64,000 bases of DNA, from assembly GCF_010015445.1 (NCBI RefSeq), contig NC_053114.1:21926224-21990223 (forward strand). The letters are read 5' to 3'. Below the pieces are notes generated by a model that saw nothing but the letters and a program-made list of their open reading frames with translations, was not told the DNA's origin and did no database searches. Numbering within the stretch: position 1 is the first letter of the stretch; each line of letters starts with the position of its first letter. The translations under genes and the position numbers were made by a program. This document shows positions 1 to 12,600 of the stretch, in pieces. The DNA comes from Perca fluviatilis. Lineage: Eukaryota; Chordata; Actinopteri; Perciformes; Percidae.

Positions 1-545
1 CTGAGGAATATATCCAAAACAATATGTCCGAGTAGGTTAGTGCAAACCATGTTCTTTCTGCAACCTCTGGCACTGAGAGTGTAAGAAACTGAAGTATATT
101 TACTCTAATCACAGAGTTGTGTAATTCACACAGAACCTGGGGTCTGCATGAACATGATGACTAATGACTTTTCTTTTAATCTTTTAGGGCCTCTATTTTT
201 TCTGGTCTGTGTGTTGAAGTCCAACTTCAAGTACATTGAAGTTGGACATTACAAATTGTTAACACACTTCTGGATAGTTGAGCTGGTAAAAAACAGAGTG
301 AGGAAGGAAGAGTGTTCAGCATCATTTTGTGGTAGAATATAGATGTCTTCAATAAAACCATCATGAATTGGCTGCTTCAGACTTAATTAGGCTTCAAAAG
401 AAAGCCCAACAATTACAGTTATTTTAGGAGGCTGTTTTTGGTCCTGGTACGACGACTTCAGCAAATCTGGGAGCTCTGAGTCCCAAATCCGGCTGTCGAC
501 ACAGGGAGCTCCCAGTCCCGTCACCGAATTTGAGTTTTCTGAAAT

Positions 546-709
546 GGCGAAGGCATGTCCCACCCTACTCTGCCTTACTCTTCCTCTGATTGGCTTACCC
601 TGGTATTCTCACCCTAACCAATCTCACTACTCATGCCTAATTCTAACCAAACCAACAAATGCAAGTACTAGCCAATCAAAGGCAGAGTAGGGTGGGTCAT
701 GCCTTTGCC
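546..709. repeat. foldback (inverted-repeat) element
   Basis: The first 31 bases (546-576, starting GGCGAAGGCATG) and the last 31 (679-709) are reverse complements with about two mismatches. The pairing resumes further in with TCTGATTGGCT against AGCCAATCA. The whole unit can fold into a hairpin and looks like a small non-autonomous DNA transposon. It lies directly next to the repeat copy at 717-1029. Confidence 0.75.
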
Positions 710-716
710 ATCCTAG

Positions 717-1029
717 GAAACGCAAATTTGCTAACGGTTAACAGAGCTTTCAGTGAACACGGCCGGATGGGACCAAATCCAGCCTCTGAGACTTACAGAG
801 GAGGCCAGTTTGACGACAGGGAATACAGTACCGAGATGGTTTTCTTTCCGGGTTTGGCTACTGGCTCCTGGGCCTGAGTCTAACAGAGGTAACTAGCTAA
901 CGGCTAGCTGTTACTTAAGCAACAAGTAGCCTAAAGCTAACACTATCTGTCCTAAACTCAGTAAATCACCTCCGTACTGTATTAACTGTCATCAAACTGG
1001 CCTTATAACATTTAATGACCTCTTAATGA
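717..1029 (+). repeat. interspersed repeat, copy 1 (direct repeat with 2013-2312)
   Basis: About 310 bp starting GAAACGCAAATTTGCTAACG are repeated 1.3 kb downstream with a few percent of substitutions. The unit contains the AACTAGCTAACGGCTAGC palindrome common in teleost non-autonomous elements. No coding capacity is evident. Family not recognised. Confidence 0.85.
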
Positions 1030-2012
1030 AAATATTCACAACACAATTATAACGGTGTCATGACAGACAAAGTCAAAGCCAACCACTTATGACAGTTTAA
1101 TGTGATGTCAACACAAAAACCTAAATAGTTTCCTTAAGTTTGATAATTAGGCCTGCTTTGACATATATAAAACAGGTTATGTTGTCTGGCTTAATGTCAA
1201 GTTGTCATAATAAGTTGTCATGTCCTATTTTTCCATTTATTTCTTCATTAACCTTCCAATCACAGTTTACAATATTGGTCTTCTTATCTCGTGTCTGTAC
1301 ATACCAGTCTATCCAGGCTTGTTCCAGCTGCGGTAGTTGGCCTCTCTTCAGGGGTGTAGGGTCTGAAGCGAGCGCTGAACACATCTGAGATGCCACGCAC
1401 AGACCTGCCTATTCCTGATGGCTTTGGCTGGCCACACCCTTGAAAAACCTAAAATAAACATAGAATGAACAGAGGGAGATACAATTACCACAAAGAGGGG
1501 GCAAACACAAGAGAAAATCGAAAGAGGATACAGACTGGTGTTTAGTATTTACAGCATCTTTAGGAAATTGTTTGATTTTGCAATATTAACAAAATATTTC
1601 TTAATTATAGTGAGATGTGAGCTTTGCATTGCAGTGCTGAATAGTACTGAATATAAACAAGGTTATCTGCAGTCCGAAGCCACATGGACTCTACACTGAG
1701 CCAAGGATAAGTCTCTTTCTTTATAGAATACACATCCAATTTGATCCCACAAAAGTTGTAGTTTGCTTACACCACTGACATTTTCCTTTCAAAAGCTTTT
1801 GTCAATTTGCTCACAGCACAATTTCTGGTCTGTGATATGAGATAGAAAACTATATAGAGCCAGCCTGGAACCAATGCTGTCTATCAGTGCCCGACTGCTT
1901 TTACTCACATGCAATTGAAAGCTACTGTTACAGTACAACATAGTGGCTTCAAAATAAAATAAAAATCTCATATATTTTACCAAGGTTTCTAGGTCAAAAC
2001 CTTTTTTAACTC

Positions 2013-2312
2013 AGAAACGCAAATTTGCTAACGGTTAACAGAGCTTTCAGTGAACACGGCCGGACGGGACCAAACACAGCCTGTGAGACTTACAGAGGAG
2101 GCGAGTTTGACGACCGAGATCGTTTTCTTTCCGGGTTTGGCTACTGGCTCCCAGGCCTGAGTCTAACAGAGGTAACTAGCTAACGGCTAGCTGTTACTTA
2201 AGCAACAAGTATTCTAAAGCTAACGCTATCTGTCCTAAACTCAGTAAATCACCTTCGTACTGTATTAACTGTCATCAAACTGGCCTTATAACATTTAATG
2301 GCCTCTTAATGA
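2013..2312 (+). repeat. interspersed repeat, copy 2
   Basis: Second copy of the 717-1029 repeat in the same orientation. It lacks a short stretch of copy 1 around the AGGGAATACAGTACC segment. The foldback sequence preceding copy 1 is absent here, so the two copies share only this unit. Confidence 0.85.
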
Positions 2313-4143
2313 CCAAGTCCAAATTGTTTCACTTTACTTTAGGGAAGGAAAATAAAAAACCTTTTTTTAGCTCAGACTGCAACCAATTTATCACAAATAT
2401 ATATGTAAATGAGCTTTGAGTTAGTGTATAAACCTGAACACTATCAGTTAGTATTTGCTTTTAATGTGGCCAATAACATATCTTATTATATTTCATAGAC
2501 TAATGGTATCCTGATTCGCAACCATGACAATTTTGGCTTTGGAAAACATAGAATGTCTTAATTTTCTTTAACACTCTACTCTTGGACAAACACTGCTTTT
2601 ACATAGAGAAAGTGATTTAACTCTCCTAAAATATAAACTCAAGCGTCGTTTTTAATAGTGAGACAGAAATAGAAGTTATATTAATATTATGGAAACCTTA
2701 CACTAATCAATGTGTAGTTCATAGAGGTTCATTGTGAGAATAGATGTTTTCAGACGGCTTGGTCTCTACAGGCTCTAAGGGCCCAAACAACACACCACCA
2801 AACCGCACAGCTCATTAGCATTCCTCTCTGGCCTGTTTGCCGACCACTGGCTCAGTATGTGATGGAGCACTCTAATGTGCTGCATGGCTGTCAGGACAAG
2901 AGGCTGTCTTTTCTCTAATATTTATCAATTCTTCACAATGATTACAATTCTGTGATCCTTTACATCACACAAGCAAACCGATTTTCAACAGGTCTGTGCA
3001 GCAGGAATGAAAGTACATATGGTTAAAATGTGACCGTGGGGGAAAGACTGTAATCTCAAAGCAATCTGTCTGCCAAGTACAACCTTGTAGGGAAGAGGCG
3101 TCAAGTGCATAGACAACGGGTAAAGTTGTAAATTGCAGCCCCTTAATATGAAAAAGAATGTGACATTTAATTCCCACTGACTTTTGTAACTCTGGCATGA
3201 AGATAGGCCAGACTACACCAAAGGGTCTGAATAAAAAGTTGAACTGAAAAACCTGCCTTTTGACAAAAAAAGACAATGACATACTATTCTGTGTGTGATA
3301 ATATCCTGAATGTGCTGCTTGAAATTCTAAACTCTTCCAAAGACCGATTAGCAATTTGAAGTCTAAAGAGGAAATTAGTTGCTTCTCTTGCATGTTAAAC
3401 AGTCTCCTAAAATCAGCTTTATATACCACTAAATGACTAAAAGACCAGTATCCCCGTCCTGCATCCCAGGTGTGGTAAGGTTTGGACTCCACTTTGATTA
3501 AAGTTACGGATAGATCACGTTTTTTGTTAAATATCGAAAAAGTAAACCCACCCTGTCTCAGGCTATGACACAGTTTGTTATTTATTATAAAATAAGTTAT
3601 ATAAAATGGTAAAATAAAATGGCCAAGGAGGGATGATAAAACCCAACAAATATTTATAAATGTTTTACTATAAAAGAATGCTTTAAAATATGCTTAAGAT
3701 GTAGTCTGTCTGATCTCAATGGGCATGGAGTAGTACAGTCTGGTGCTCAAACAGCAAAAGGTCGGGCCCAATGATCTAAGGGGAATTTTCACCCACACCA
3801 TGAGATTTAAGATGGATAAATAAATTTGCAATAATTAGAATTTACTAAATTGAAGTAGACTCAAAAACCCACTTATTATGCTCCTCTGTTACATTACCTG
3901 TTTTTTTTCTTTCCCTTTCTTTTTCTATTCACGTTTTGTATTGTCTCATTGTAATTGTCCTGTCAATTGTTTGTACATTTCTATGTTATCTGTTTTGCAC
4001 TTATTTATAAAACACGACCTTACAAAAAATAAAATTAAGTATAAATGAGTTAATGTATACAATGTTTTCAATGTAAAGATACAATATTTTTAGAGCAAAT
4101 CCTATCATAGCATGGCGAACAAAGGTCATTCAGAAGACAGTAC

Positions 4144-4274
4144 CTTGGCTGACACATGCACGCTGTTGCCCTGCATGGTCATGATGGCCTCAGAGATCTT
4201 GATGTCAACTGGCTCTATAACTGCTTCAATGTTGAAGGGTCCCTCCAGTCTGTCTGCCACCAGTAACATAGCAT
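4144..4274 (-). CDS. gpc6: glypican-6 exon (tentative exon 5), last exon visible in the window
   Basis: Minus-strand internal exon of 131 bp. The first two bases complete the Asp codon split with the previous exon (G/AT), and 43 full codons follow. The peptide runs [20 protein letters not shown], then [20 protein letters not shown] and [19 protein letters not shown] and P.D.KISEAIM are near-identical to vertebrate glypican-6. The acceptor is GTGTTATGACAG/ATGC and the donor is AAG/GTACTG, a weaker but canonical GT donor. The downstream coding part (protease-cleavage region, glycosaminoglycan attachment serines, GPI signal) is not in this window and must lie at lower coordinates outside it. Nothing in the exon suggests a pseudogene: no stop, no frameshift, phases preserved. 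Confidence 0.95.
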
Positions 4275-4513
4275 CTGTCATAACACAGGGGACACATGTC
4301 AGCTCAGAGATAATAAACACTCACACAGACATTTTACTTCTTCTGTTTACACACACACATCAATATGTTCACATCATCACTGAGCATTAACAAAACGCAG
4401 TGCAAAACCCTCAGGGTGCTTTGCTCCATCATGTGTTTATGACATGGGTCTAACTAGGAGAACAAAGAAAGGGTCCCTTCTCCAAATGTGTTGACCGCCA
4501 ATACCTTCATATG

Positions 4514-4614
<101 letters not shown>

Positions 4615-7600
4615 GAGGAAAGTAAGAAAGACATCTCTGGAGCAACTCTGGTGTTTGTAAGAGGATGTGTAACATCAAGTGGAAATAAAATGTTAGTGTG
4701 CTACGCCTACAAATAGCTAATATGTAAAACAAATCATTGACTTGCATAGATGCTAATGACTCCAGTTAGACAGACAGCGACAACACACACAGATTTATTT
4801 ATTTATTTGCATTTGTATTTCTAAATTGTGAAAGCATATCAATGGATGCATACATTCATGACTACATATCATGCTTGTAATTACTTTTTAATTATATCTC
4901 AGTGCTTAACTTAGTCCTTTCTGTCAAACATGAATTCGATATGACACCAAAATTAATCAAATCCTTTGCTTTATTGTTAAGCATCACTTAGAAACATCTG
5001 ATGGCAAGTAATGAAATCAGGTACATACAGTAATTCTTACATCACATTAAATCATGTGTTTGGAAATAGGTACATTAACAACCAAACCAAAAAAATAAAC
5101 AGGGACCATGACGTTATCTGCTGTGGATGAATCAATACCCAGAACAGATTGCCCACCGAACTGCCATAGTTTCATAAAAACAGGCGGAAATGAATATGAT
5201 CGTACAGAGGAATAGTTCTATAGATCGTGTCAGACTGGGAGATGTCAGCTGTGGAAAATAATGTGTTTGATATTTTCATTTGACTCTATCTTGTCTCTCA
5301 AAAAAGTAATTAAAAAGTCTTGTTTGAGGGGTTAGCACTGGTTAAGTGGCAAGGGCAGAGAACAGGGATATCAATAAGACTTCCATCTCTGTGCACTGAC
5401 ATTTGCAGGGATGTGGACCAATCAGGAAAAGCCTATTTACCCCTACGGGAGCTGCTCCCTGCAAAAGGGCAGCAGAAAAACTGTTCCTCATGAGTCTTTA
5501 GCAGTAGTAGAATGACATGCAATTGCAAATGCAAATCATCAGATTATAAGTGATATTAACTAGAATGTTGATGCAGAGTGATCATTGGCCTCTTGTGCAG
5601 CAAAGCCTGATGACTACACTGGCAAAAAGCACAACTTTCACCATCCCTGCTGGTTTAATCGGAGGCCCAAACCATTGGCAAAGTGACTGCATTGCATATA
5701 AACTGCCAAAATAACTTCCAAAACAGCTTCTGTTGACATTTGAAAAATGAGTTAGTTAATATAATTGTATAAACGTGGGACTAACCTAGATTAAAAGTGA
5801 TTAACAGATGAAGAAACAAAAATGTATTAATATTAATTTCAATTTATCAAAGTTTAACAAAAGTAGTATTAAAGTATTAAAGAAAAAGGCTGGAAATATT
5901 CTACATCTCTGCAATTGCAATTGCACAGGAATACATTTTTTTGAATCCATCTGTCTTTCTGAGCGTATCCACACAGAACCTGAAACATTCGTGTTTCAGG
6001 TGCAGTTTTTTATTTCCGCAAGTGGTTCAATCTCTGCAAATTTTGGATAATGATAAAAACAAGCCACCAATAAAATAACGACTTTTTCTTCTCGCCATCA
6101 ATAGATTTTATTGGATGCCAATATGATAATTCTGTTCATACCATCAAACAAATATATCGATATTGATCAAATGATCCATTTGGTCACGCAAAATAGTACC
6201 CTATTTAACAAAGATAAAACGAATATCTGGGGAAGTATAGCAGTTACATTTGCTTGTGATGATGAGTAGCCTTTAAAAGAGGGGTCAACATACTTCGTTG
6301 TCAAGGTAACCTATGGATAAACACTCATTTCCAAGTGCATTAGCTATTGTTATGCTATGGAATAATAATAATAATGTTCCGGATTTATGTTTTGTTTTTT
6401 TGGTTTCATCCCTGGTGTGTTATGGCCTTTAACAATGTTTTTGTTGGTGAGTATTTTCAGCTGTGGATTTGTTGCACTAGTGTATTTACAGCAGCAGGAC
6501 GGTGTATGTGTGATCAAATCAAAATGAACTTCAGTGCCAAGGTTCATCATAAAGAAGAAATGTATCAGCCAGTGCACCAATAACAATGGAAGTCTATGGT
6601 CCAAAGGTTACACATACAATACTTGTTAATAGGATAAATTTATTGTTGGTTTTGGTCTTTTCGTGACATTTGTTGATAATAAGAAAACTATTGTAAAATA
6701 TCACAGGTATCTGTTGCTGACTTATCACTGTTGAAGTTTCATTGTTTCAGCACTGTTCACAATTTCAAATCATCGCCAGTGAGTTGTAAGAAAATGTGGG
6801 ACTTTGGAAGCACTGCTGAGCACTTCAACAAAATCAGGACAAGAAGTCCTTATACAAACAACAAAACAGATCATTTGTCAGTGATCCATAATGGCATGAC
6901 TCATGAGTGTTTTCTGATCTGCCACCCAGTGGTTCAGGAATGATCATGTTTAGGTAACTGAAACTACTTGGTTATGGTTAAATGATTGCTATTGTGTCAC
7001 AACTGAACCACTATTGAGTGACTGTCTGTAGGAGATGGAATATCTTAAGTGTTAAAGCTGCAAAGCTTTGTACTGCAGTGACTGTTGTACAGAACTTTTG
7101 CTTTACTTAAGTCTGTTTTTACATTGTGTATTGTAGCCTGGTGTGGAAAAGTTTACTTGTTTAGTGAGAAAAGCTTAGGAGTAAAAATGACAAATAAGAT
7201 CATTGGGGTAATTCATGTCTAGCTCTCATAATTACAGTGTAACAGGCCAGCACTGAGGAAAGCCAATACCTTTCAAGACTGTCCTGACCAGCCCTCGCAG
7301 AATGAGTTTGAGCTCCTGCCCTCAGGCCAGCATTTTAGAGTGCCTGTCATTAGACCCAAGGAACATAAAGTCTGCCTCCTCTCAGTGGCTATTGACAGGG
7401 CAGGATATTAAGCTCACCTGCGTGACTGAATAGAGCGATTTAGAGGACAGGTGAGTACAGAGGAGATCCATTTAAAGAGAGGTGAATTTAAAACATAAAG
7501 ATTAATACTCAAACCTGGTGTTGCCAATTAACACTGCATGAACTTGTATTAATATCCAGTGGCCCTCTCTCAGCCAAGCAGAATTGTGCAATTATTCAAT

Positions 7601-7636
7601 GCAACCCAGCTTCATCCCAAAAGATGTATATACATT

Positions 7637-7848
<212 letters not shown>

Positions 7849-9443
7849 CAGTGAGGAAAATAAGTATTTGAACACTGTGCTATTTTGCAAGTTCTCCCAC
7901 TTGGAAATCATGGATATCTGAAATTGTCGTAGGTGCATGTGCACTGTGAGAGACATAATCTAAAAAAAATATATCCAGAAATCAGAATATATGATTTTTT
8001 TACTATTTATTTGTATGATACAGCTGCAAATAAGTATTTGAACACCTGTCTATCAGCTAGAATTCTGACCCTCAAAGACCTGTTAGTCTGCCTTTAAAAT
8101 GTACACCTCCACTCCATTTATTATCCTAAATTAGATGCACCTGTTTGAGGGTGTGCCTGCATAAAGACACCTGTCCACCCCATACAACAGTAAGAAACCA
8201 ACTACTAACATGGCCAAGACCAATGAGCTGTCCAAAGACACTAGAGACAAAATTGTACACCTCCACAAGGCTGGAAAGGGCTACGGGAAATTGCCAAGCA
8301 GCTTGGTGAAAAAAGGTCCACTGTTGGAGCAATCATTAGAAAATGGAAGAAGCTAAACATGACTGTCAATCTCCCTCGGACTGGGGCTCCATGCAAGATC
8401 TCACCCTCGTGGGGTCTCAATGATCCTAAGAAAGGTGAGAAATCAGCCCAGGACTACACGGGAGGAGCTGGTCAATGACCTGAAAAGAGCTGGGACCACC
8501 GTTTCCAAGGTTACTGTTGGTAATGCACTAAGATGTCATGGTTTGAAATCATGCATGGCACGGAAGGTCCCCTGCTTAAACCAGCACATGTCAAGGCCCG
8601 TCTTAAGTTTGCCAATGACCATCTGGATGATCCAGAGGAGTCATGGGAGAAAGTCATGTGGTCAGATGAGACCAAAATAGAACTTTTTGGTCATAATTCC
8701 ACTAACCGTGTTTGGAGGAAGAAGAATGATGAATACCATCCCAAGAACACCATCCCTACTGTGAAGCATGGGGGTGGTAGCATCATGCTTTGGGGGTGTT
8801 TTTCTGCACATGGGACAGGGCGACTGCACTGTATTAAGGAGAGGATGACCGGGGCCATGTATTGTGAGATTTTGGGGAACAACCTCCTTCCCTCAGTTAG
8901 AGCATTGAAGATGGGTCGAGGCTGGGTCTTCCAACATGACAATGACCCGAAGCACACAGCCAGGATAACCAAGGAGTGGCTCTGTAAGAAGCATATCAAG
9001 GTTCTGGCGTGGCCTAGCCAGTCTCCAGACCTAAACCCAATAGAGAATCTTTGGAGGGAGCTCAAACTCCGTGTTTCTCAGCGACAGCCCAGAAACCTGA
9101 CTGATCTAGAGAAGATCTGTGTGGAGGAGTGGGCCAAAATCCCTCCTGCAGTGTGTGCAAACCTGGTGAAAAACTACAGGAAACGTTTGACCTCTGTAAT
9201 TGCAAACAAAGGCTACTGTACCAAATATTAACATTGATTTTCTCAGGTGTTCAAATACTTAGCTGTATCATACAAATAAATTGTTAAAAAATCATACATT
9301 GTGATTTCTGGATATTTTTTATTTTAGATTATGTCTCTCACAGTGGACATGCACCTACGATGGCAATTTCAGACCCCTCCATGATTTCCAAGTGGGAGAA
9401 CTTTCAAAATAGCAGGGTGTTCAAATACTTATTTTCCTCACTG
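7849..9443 (+). mobile_element. Tc1/mariner-type transposon, full length, IR/DR class
   Basis: A 1595-bp element flanked by TA on both sides. The terminal inverted repeats are about 195 bp, beginning CAGTGAGGAAAATAAGTATT and ending in its complement. Each repeat carries the 15-mer TAAGTATTTGAACAC twice: 7861-7875 and 8031-8045 on the left, the complement at 9247-9261 and 9417-9431 on the right. Both pairs are 170 bp apart, the IR/DR layout known from Sleeping Beauty-like fish elements, where the transposase binds the direct repeats. The enclosed transposase gene is broken. Confidence 0.95.
8210..9231 (+). pseudogene. Tc1-like transposase (DD34E), frameshifted
   Basis: The reading frame begins at the ATG at 8210 ([20 protein letters not shown]) with a helix-turn-helix DNA-binding start. 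It is broken near 8288 (apparent one-base loss), near 8405 (one-base gain) and near 8570 (one-base loss). The last segment stays open to the stop at 9229. The catalytic domain is recognisable: [13 protein letters not shown] supplies the first Asp, [12 protein letters not shown] the second, and [11 protein letters not shown] the Glu 34 residues later. All three catalytic residues survive, but the frameshifts rule out an intact protein. The enzyme would have cut and rejoined the element at TA dinucleotides. Confidence 0.93.
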
Positions 9444-9473
9444 TATATATACATATATATACACACACATATA

Positions 9474-11101
9474 CAGTACAGGCCAAAAGTTTGGACACAC
9501 CTTCTCATTCAATGCATTTCCTTTTATTTTCATGACTATTTACATTGTAGATTCTCACTGAAGAAATCAAAACTATGAATGAACACATATGGAATTATGT
9601 ACTTAACAAAAAAGTGTGAAATAACTGAAAACATGTCGTATATTCTAGTTTCCTCAAAGTAGCCACCCTTTGCTCTGATTACTGCTTTGCACACTCTTGG
9701 CATTCTCTTGATGAGCTTCAAGAGGTAGTCACCTGAAATGGTTTTCCAACAGTCTTGAAGGAGTTCCCAGAGATGCTTAGCACTTGTTGGCCCTTTTGCC
9801 TTCACTCTGCGGTCCAGCTCACCCCAAACCATCTTGATTGGGTTCAGGTCCGGTGACTGTGGAGGCCAGGTCATCTGGCGCAGCACTCCATCACTCTCCT
9901 TCTTGGTCAAATAGCCCTTACACAGCCTGGAGGTGTGTTTGGGGTCATTGTTCTGTTGAAAAACAAATGATGGTCCAACTAAACGCAAACCGGATGGGAT
10001 GGCATGTCGCTGCAGGATGCTGTGGTAGCCATGCTGGTTCAGTATGCCTACAATTTTGAATAAATCCACAACAGTGTCACAAGCAAAGCACCCTCACACC
10101 ATCACACCTCCTCCTCCATGCTTCACGGTGGGAACCAGGCATGTAGAATCCATCCGTTCACCTTTGCTCTGTCGCACAAAGACACGGCGGTTGGAACCAA
10201 AGATCTCAAATTTCGACTCATCAGACCAAAGCACAGATTTCCACTGGTCTAATGTCCATTCCTTGTGTTTCTTGGCCCAAACAAATCTCTTCTGCTTGTT
10301 GCCTCTCCTTAGCAGTGGTTTCCTAGCAGCTACTTGACCATGAAGGCCTGATTCGCGCAGTCTCCTCTTAACAGTTGTTCTAGAGATGTGTCTGCTGCTA
10401 GAACTCTGTGTGGCATTCATCTGGTCTCTAATCTGAGCTGCTGTTAACTTGCGATTTCTGAGGCTGGTGACTCGGATTAATTTATCCTCAGCAGCAGAGG
10501 TGACTCTTGGTCTTCCTTTCCTGGGGCGGTCCTCATGTGAGCCAGTTTCGTTGTAGAGCTTGATGGGTTTTGCGACTGCACTTGGGGACACATTCAAAAT
10601 TTTCGCAATTTTCCGGACTGACTGACCTTCATTAGTTAAAGTAATGATGGCCACTCGTTTTCTCTTTACTTAGCTGATTGGTTCTTGCCATAATATGAAT
10701 TTTAACAGTTGTCCAATAGGGCTGTCGGCTGTGTATCAACCTGACTTCTGCACAACACAACTGATGGTCCCAGCGCCATTAATAAGGGAAAAAATTCCAC
10801 TATTTAACCCTGACAAGGCACACCTGTGAAGTGAAAACCATTTCAGGTGACTACCTCATGAAGCTCATTGAGAGAACACCAAGGGTTTGCAGCGCTATCA
10901 AAAAAGCAAAGGGTGGCTACTTTGAGGAATCTAAAATATAAGACATGTTTTCAGTTATTTCACACTTTTTTGTTAAGTACATAATTCCATATGTGTTCAT
11001 TCATAGTTTTGATGCCTTCAGTGAGAATCTACAATGTAAATAGTCATGAAAATAAAGGAAACGCATTGAATGAGGTGTGTCCAAACTTTTGGCCCGTACT
11101 G
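9474..11101 (-). mobile_element. Tc1/mariner-type transposon, second family (DD38E-like)
   Basis: A 1628-bp element with TA duplications at 9472-9473 and 11102-11103. The terminal inverted repeats are about 200 bp, starting CAGTACAGGCCAAAAGTTTG. The right repeat lacks two or three bases within the TGAGAAGGTGTG motif. It sits only 30 bp of TA/CA repeat away from the element at 7849-9443. The transposase reads on the minus strand and is inactivated. Shorter relatives occur at 48048-48582 and 49020-49214. Confidence 0.95.
9536..10691 (-). pseudogene. Tc1-family transposase, inactivated, catalytic residues replaced
   Basis: The probable start codon is the ATG at 10691-10689 (MARTNQLSKEK), followed by an apparent one-base insertion. 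The frame then runs AIITLTNEGQSVRKIAKILN (paired helix-turn-helix region), GRPRVTSAAEDKLIR and VLWSDESKFEIFG (first catalytic Asp). A TGA stop replaces the Trp of the usual VMVWGCF motif near 10095, and the same frame continues to 9536. Where the family has DND, this copy has QNNDPKHTS. Where it has NPIE, it has NPIKMVW. Both downstream acidic residues are therefore lost. The two positions have 38 residues between them, as in the DD38E (Intruder) branch rather than DD34E; I infer that placement from spacing alone. Confidence 0.92.
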
Positions 11102-11275
<174 letters not shown>

Positions 11276-12297
11276 ATTAAACCAACACATCCTCATAACT
11301 AAACGACAGAATAGGTCACATTCCTATGACTCCCAGACATATATGACTGTTCTATTAACTGCTGCACGGTGGCCGTTTTTAATCACGTGACCATTCTATT
11401 AAATGTAATGGCCGCCATTTCAAACACATCGTTAACGTTGTGAAACAGAAGTAGTTAAGTTTGGGGAAACAAAAATACTTAGGGTAGGGAAATCATCAGG
11501 GGTTGGCCTAAATGAGTCATGTAAAATGACTGCGTCATGGTCAGAGGTCTAAGGTCCAACATCCATCAAATCTTTTCCACACATAAAACCAAGGATCCTT
11601 GTGAACGAAATGTCAATTCTTTTTCGGAAATGTCAAATTTCCGAAAAAGATATTAAATAAATAAACCAACGCAGAGGTGATAAGTGTGTGCAGGAATTGA
11701 CTTTTTTCTTTGGAATTGGATCTTCACAGGAATTGATTCCCTGCACCACAAAGGTGACAAAGCAAGTGTATGGGATTATTGTTGTGCCTTTAATTCCAAG
11801 TAAAACTTCTCAAGTATCAAACAAAAATCACTAACTCAAGCAAAACAATTGTCATCTCAAAGGTAAAACCTAAAACTTGCAAACAAAACATTTGTGAAGT
11901 TGTAAACTAATGGACTTTTATTTGTTTGATATGATGTCCTTTTGTTTAAAGTTCCCTCTGCTTCTTTCTCAATGATCAGTGTTTCCCTTTCTCCATCACA
12001 TGTGCGGTTGCGCTCCTAGCTTTCTTGTTTGGGCTTCCAAACTCTTTGTTTGTAATTCTGGCACAAACCTCTCGTGTGGGCGGGTCTTACAGGGGGGGTG
12101 TGTCCCCATTGGCTAATGAGTTTTTGGAGTATGTTTGAGTGACAGCTCAGTGCCTGCCTGCCCTGACGTTTCAGTGCAGCTAACGTTAGAGACTCTGCAG
12201 GACACACAAACCACTCTACACAGCAGATTCCTACAAGATTGATTAAAGTGTAAGTATTGATCATATATTGTCTGTCATGTACGTTGCTTGCATGGTT

Positions 12298-12343
12298 AAG
12301 ATACATTTGTTGTTTCGTTTAAGATACATTTGTTGTTTCGTTG
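12298..12343. repeat. 23-bp tandem duplication
   Basis: AAGATACATTTGTTGTTTCG plus TTT is repeated head to tail with one base difference, inside the inverted-repeat element. Confidence 0.95.
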
Positions 12344-12543
12344 TGTTAAGTTACTAGTAAAGCTGTGTAATTTAGCATTTAACGTTAGCTAACTGCTAAC
12401 GTTATCTAGCTATAACAAATGCTAGCCAAGCCAAGTAACGTTGGCTTACTGTATGTTACTGAGCAAATTTGCCAAGGGAATCATGTAGGTTTAGTGAGGC
12501 CTTACTCAATGGAGCTGCATTCATTATCGTCTTCTCTCTGTAG

Positions 12544-12600
12544 AACAATGAAACATTGTGGGACCAGCAAGACCCGAGCAGACCTACGATACTGTCACAG
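12544..12600 (+). pseudogene. possible first coding exon of a transposase (THAP-like start)
   Basis: A pyrimidine-rich acceptor (TCTTCTCTCTGTAG) is followed four bases later by ATG, 18 codons (MKHCGTSKTRADLRYCHR) and a good donor, ACAG/GTAGGTC. An upstream donor, AAAGT/GTAAGT, sits at 12249/12250. The peptide resembles the start of THAP-type zinc-finger proteins (HC..C), with the second Cys apparently replaced by Ser. No later exon follows before the right inverted repeat. The THAP resemblance is from memory and weak. Confidence 0.35.

Larger units (their letters stand above)
1..4143 (-). other. gpc6 intron (partial), downstream of the last visible exon
   Basis: Intronic by position. It holds the foldback repeat at 546-709, the two repeat copies at 717-1029 and 2013-2312, and an unexplained 175-codon open frame at 2965-3492 (minus). 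In 1-545, 1030-2012, 2313-2964 and 3493-4143 I see only AT-rich sequence without a recognisable gene or element. Confidence 0.7.

Noticed and set aside
8691..9065. 124-codon minus-strand frame
   Set aside because: Shadow of the Tc1 transposase, which is clearly on the plus strand with DDE motifs.
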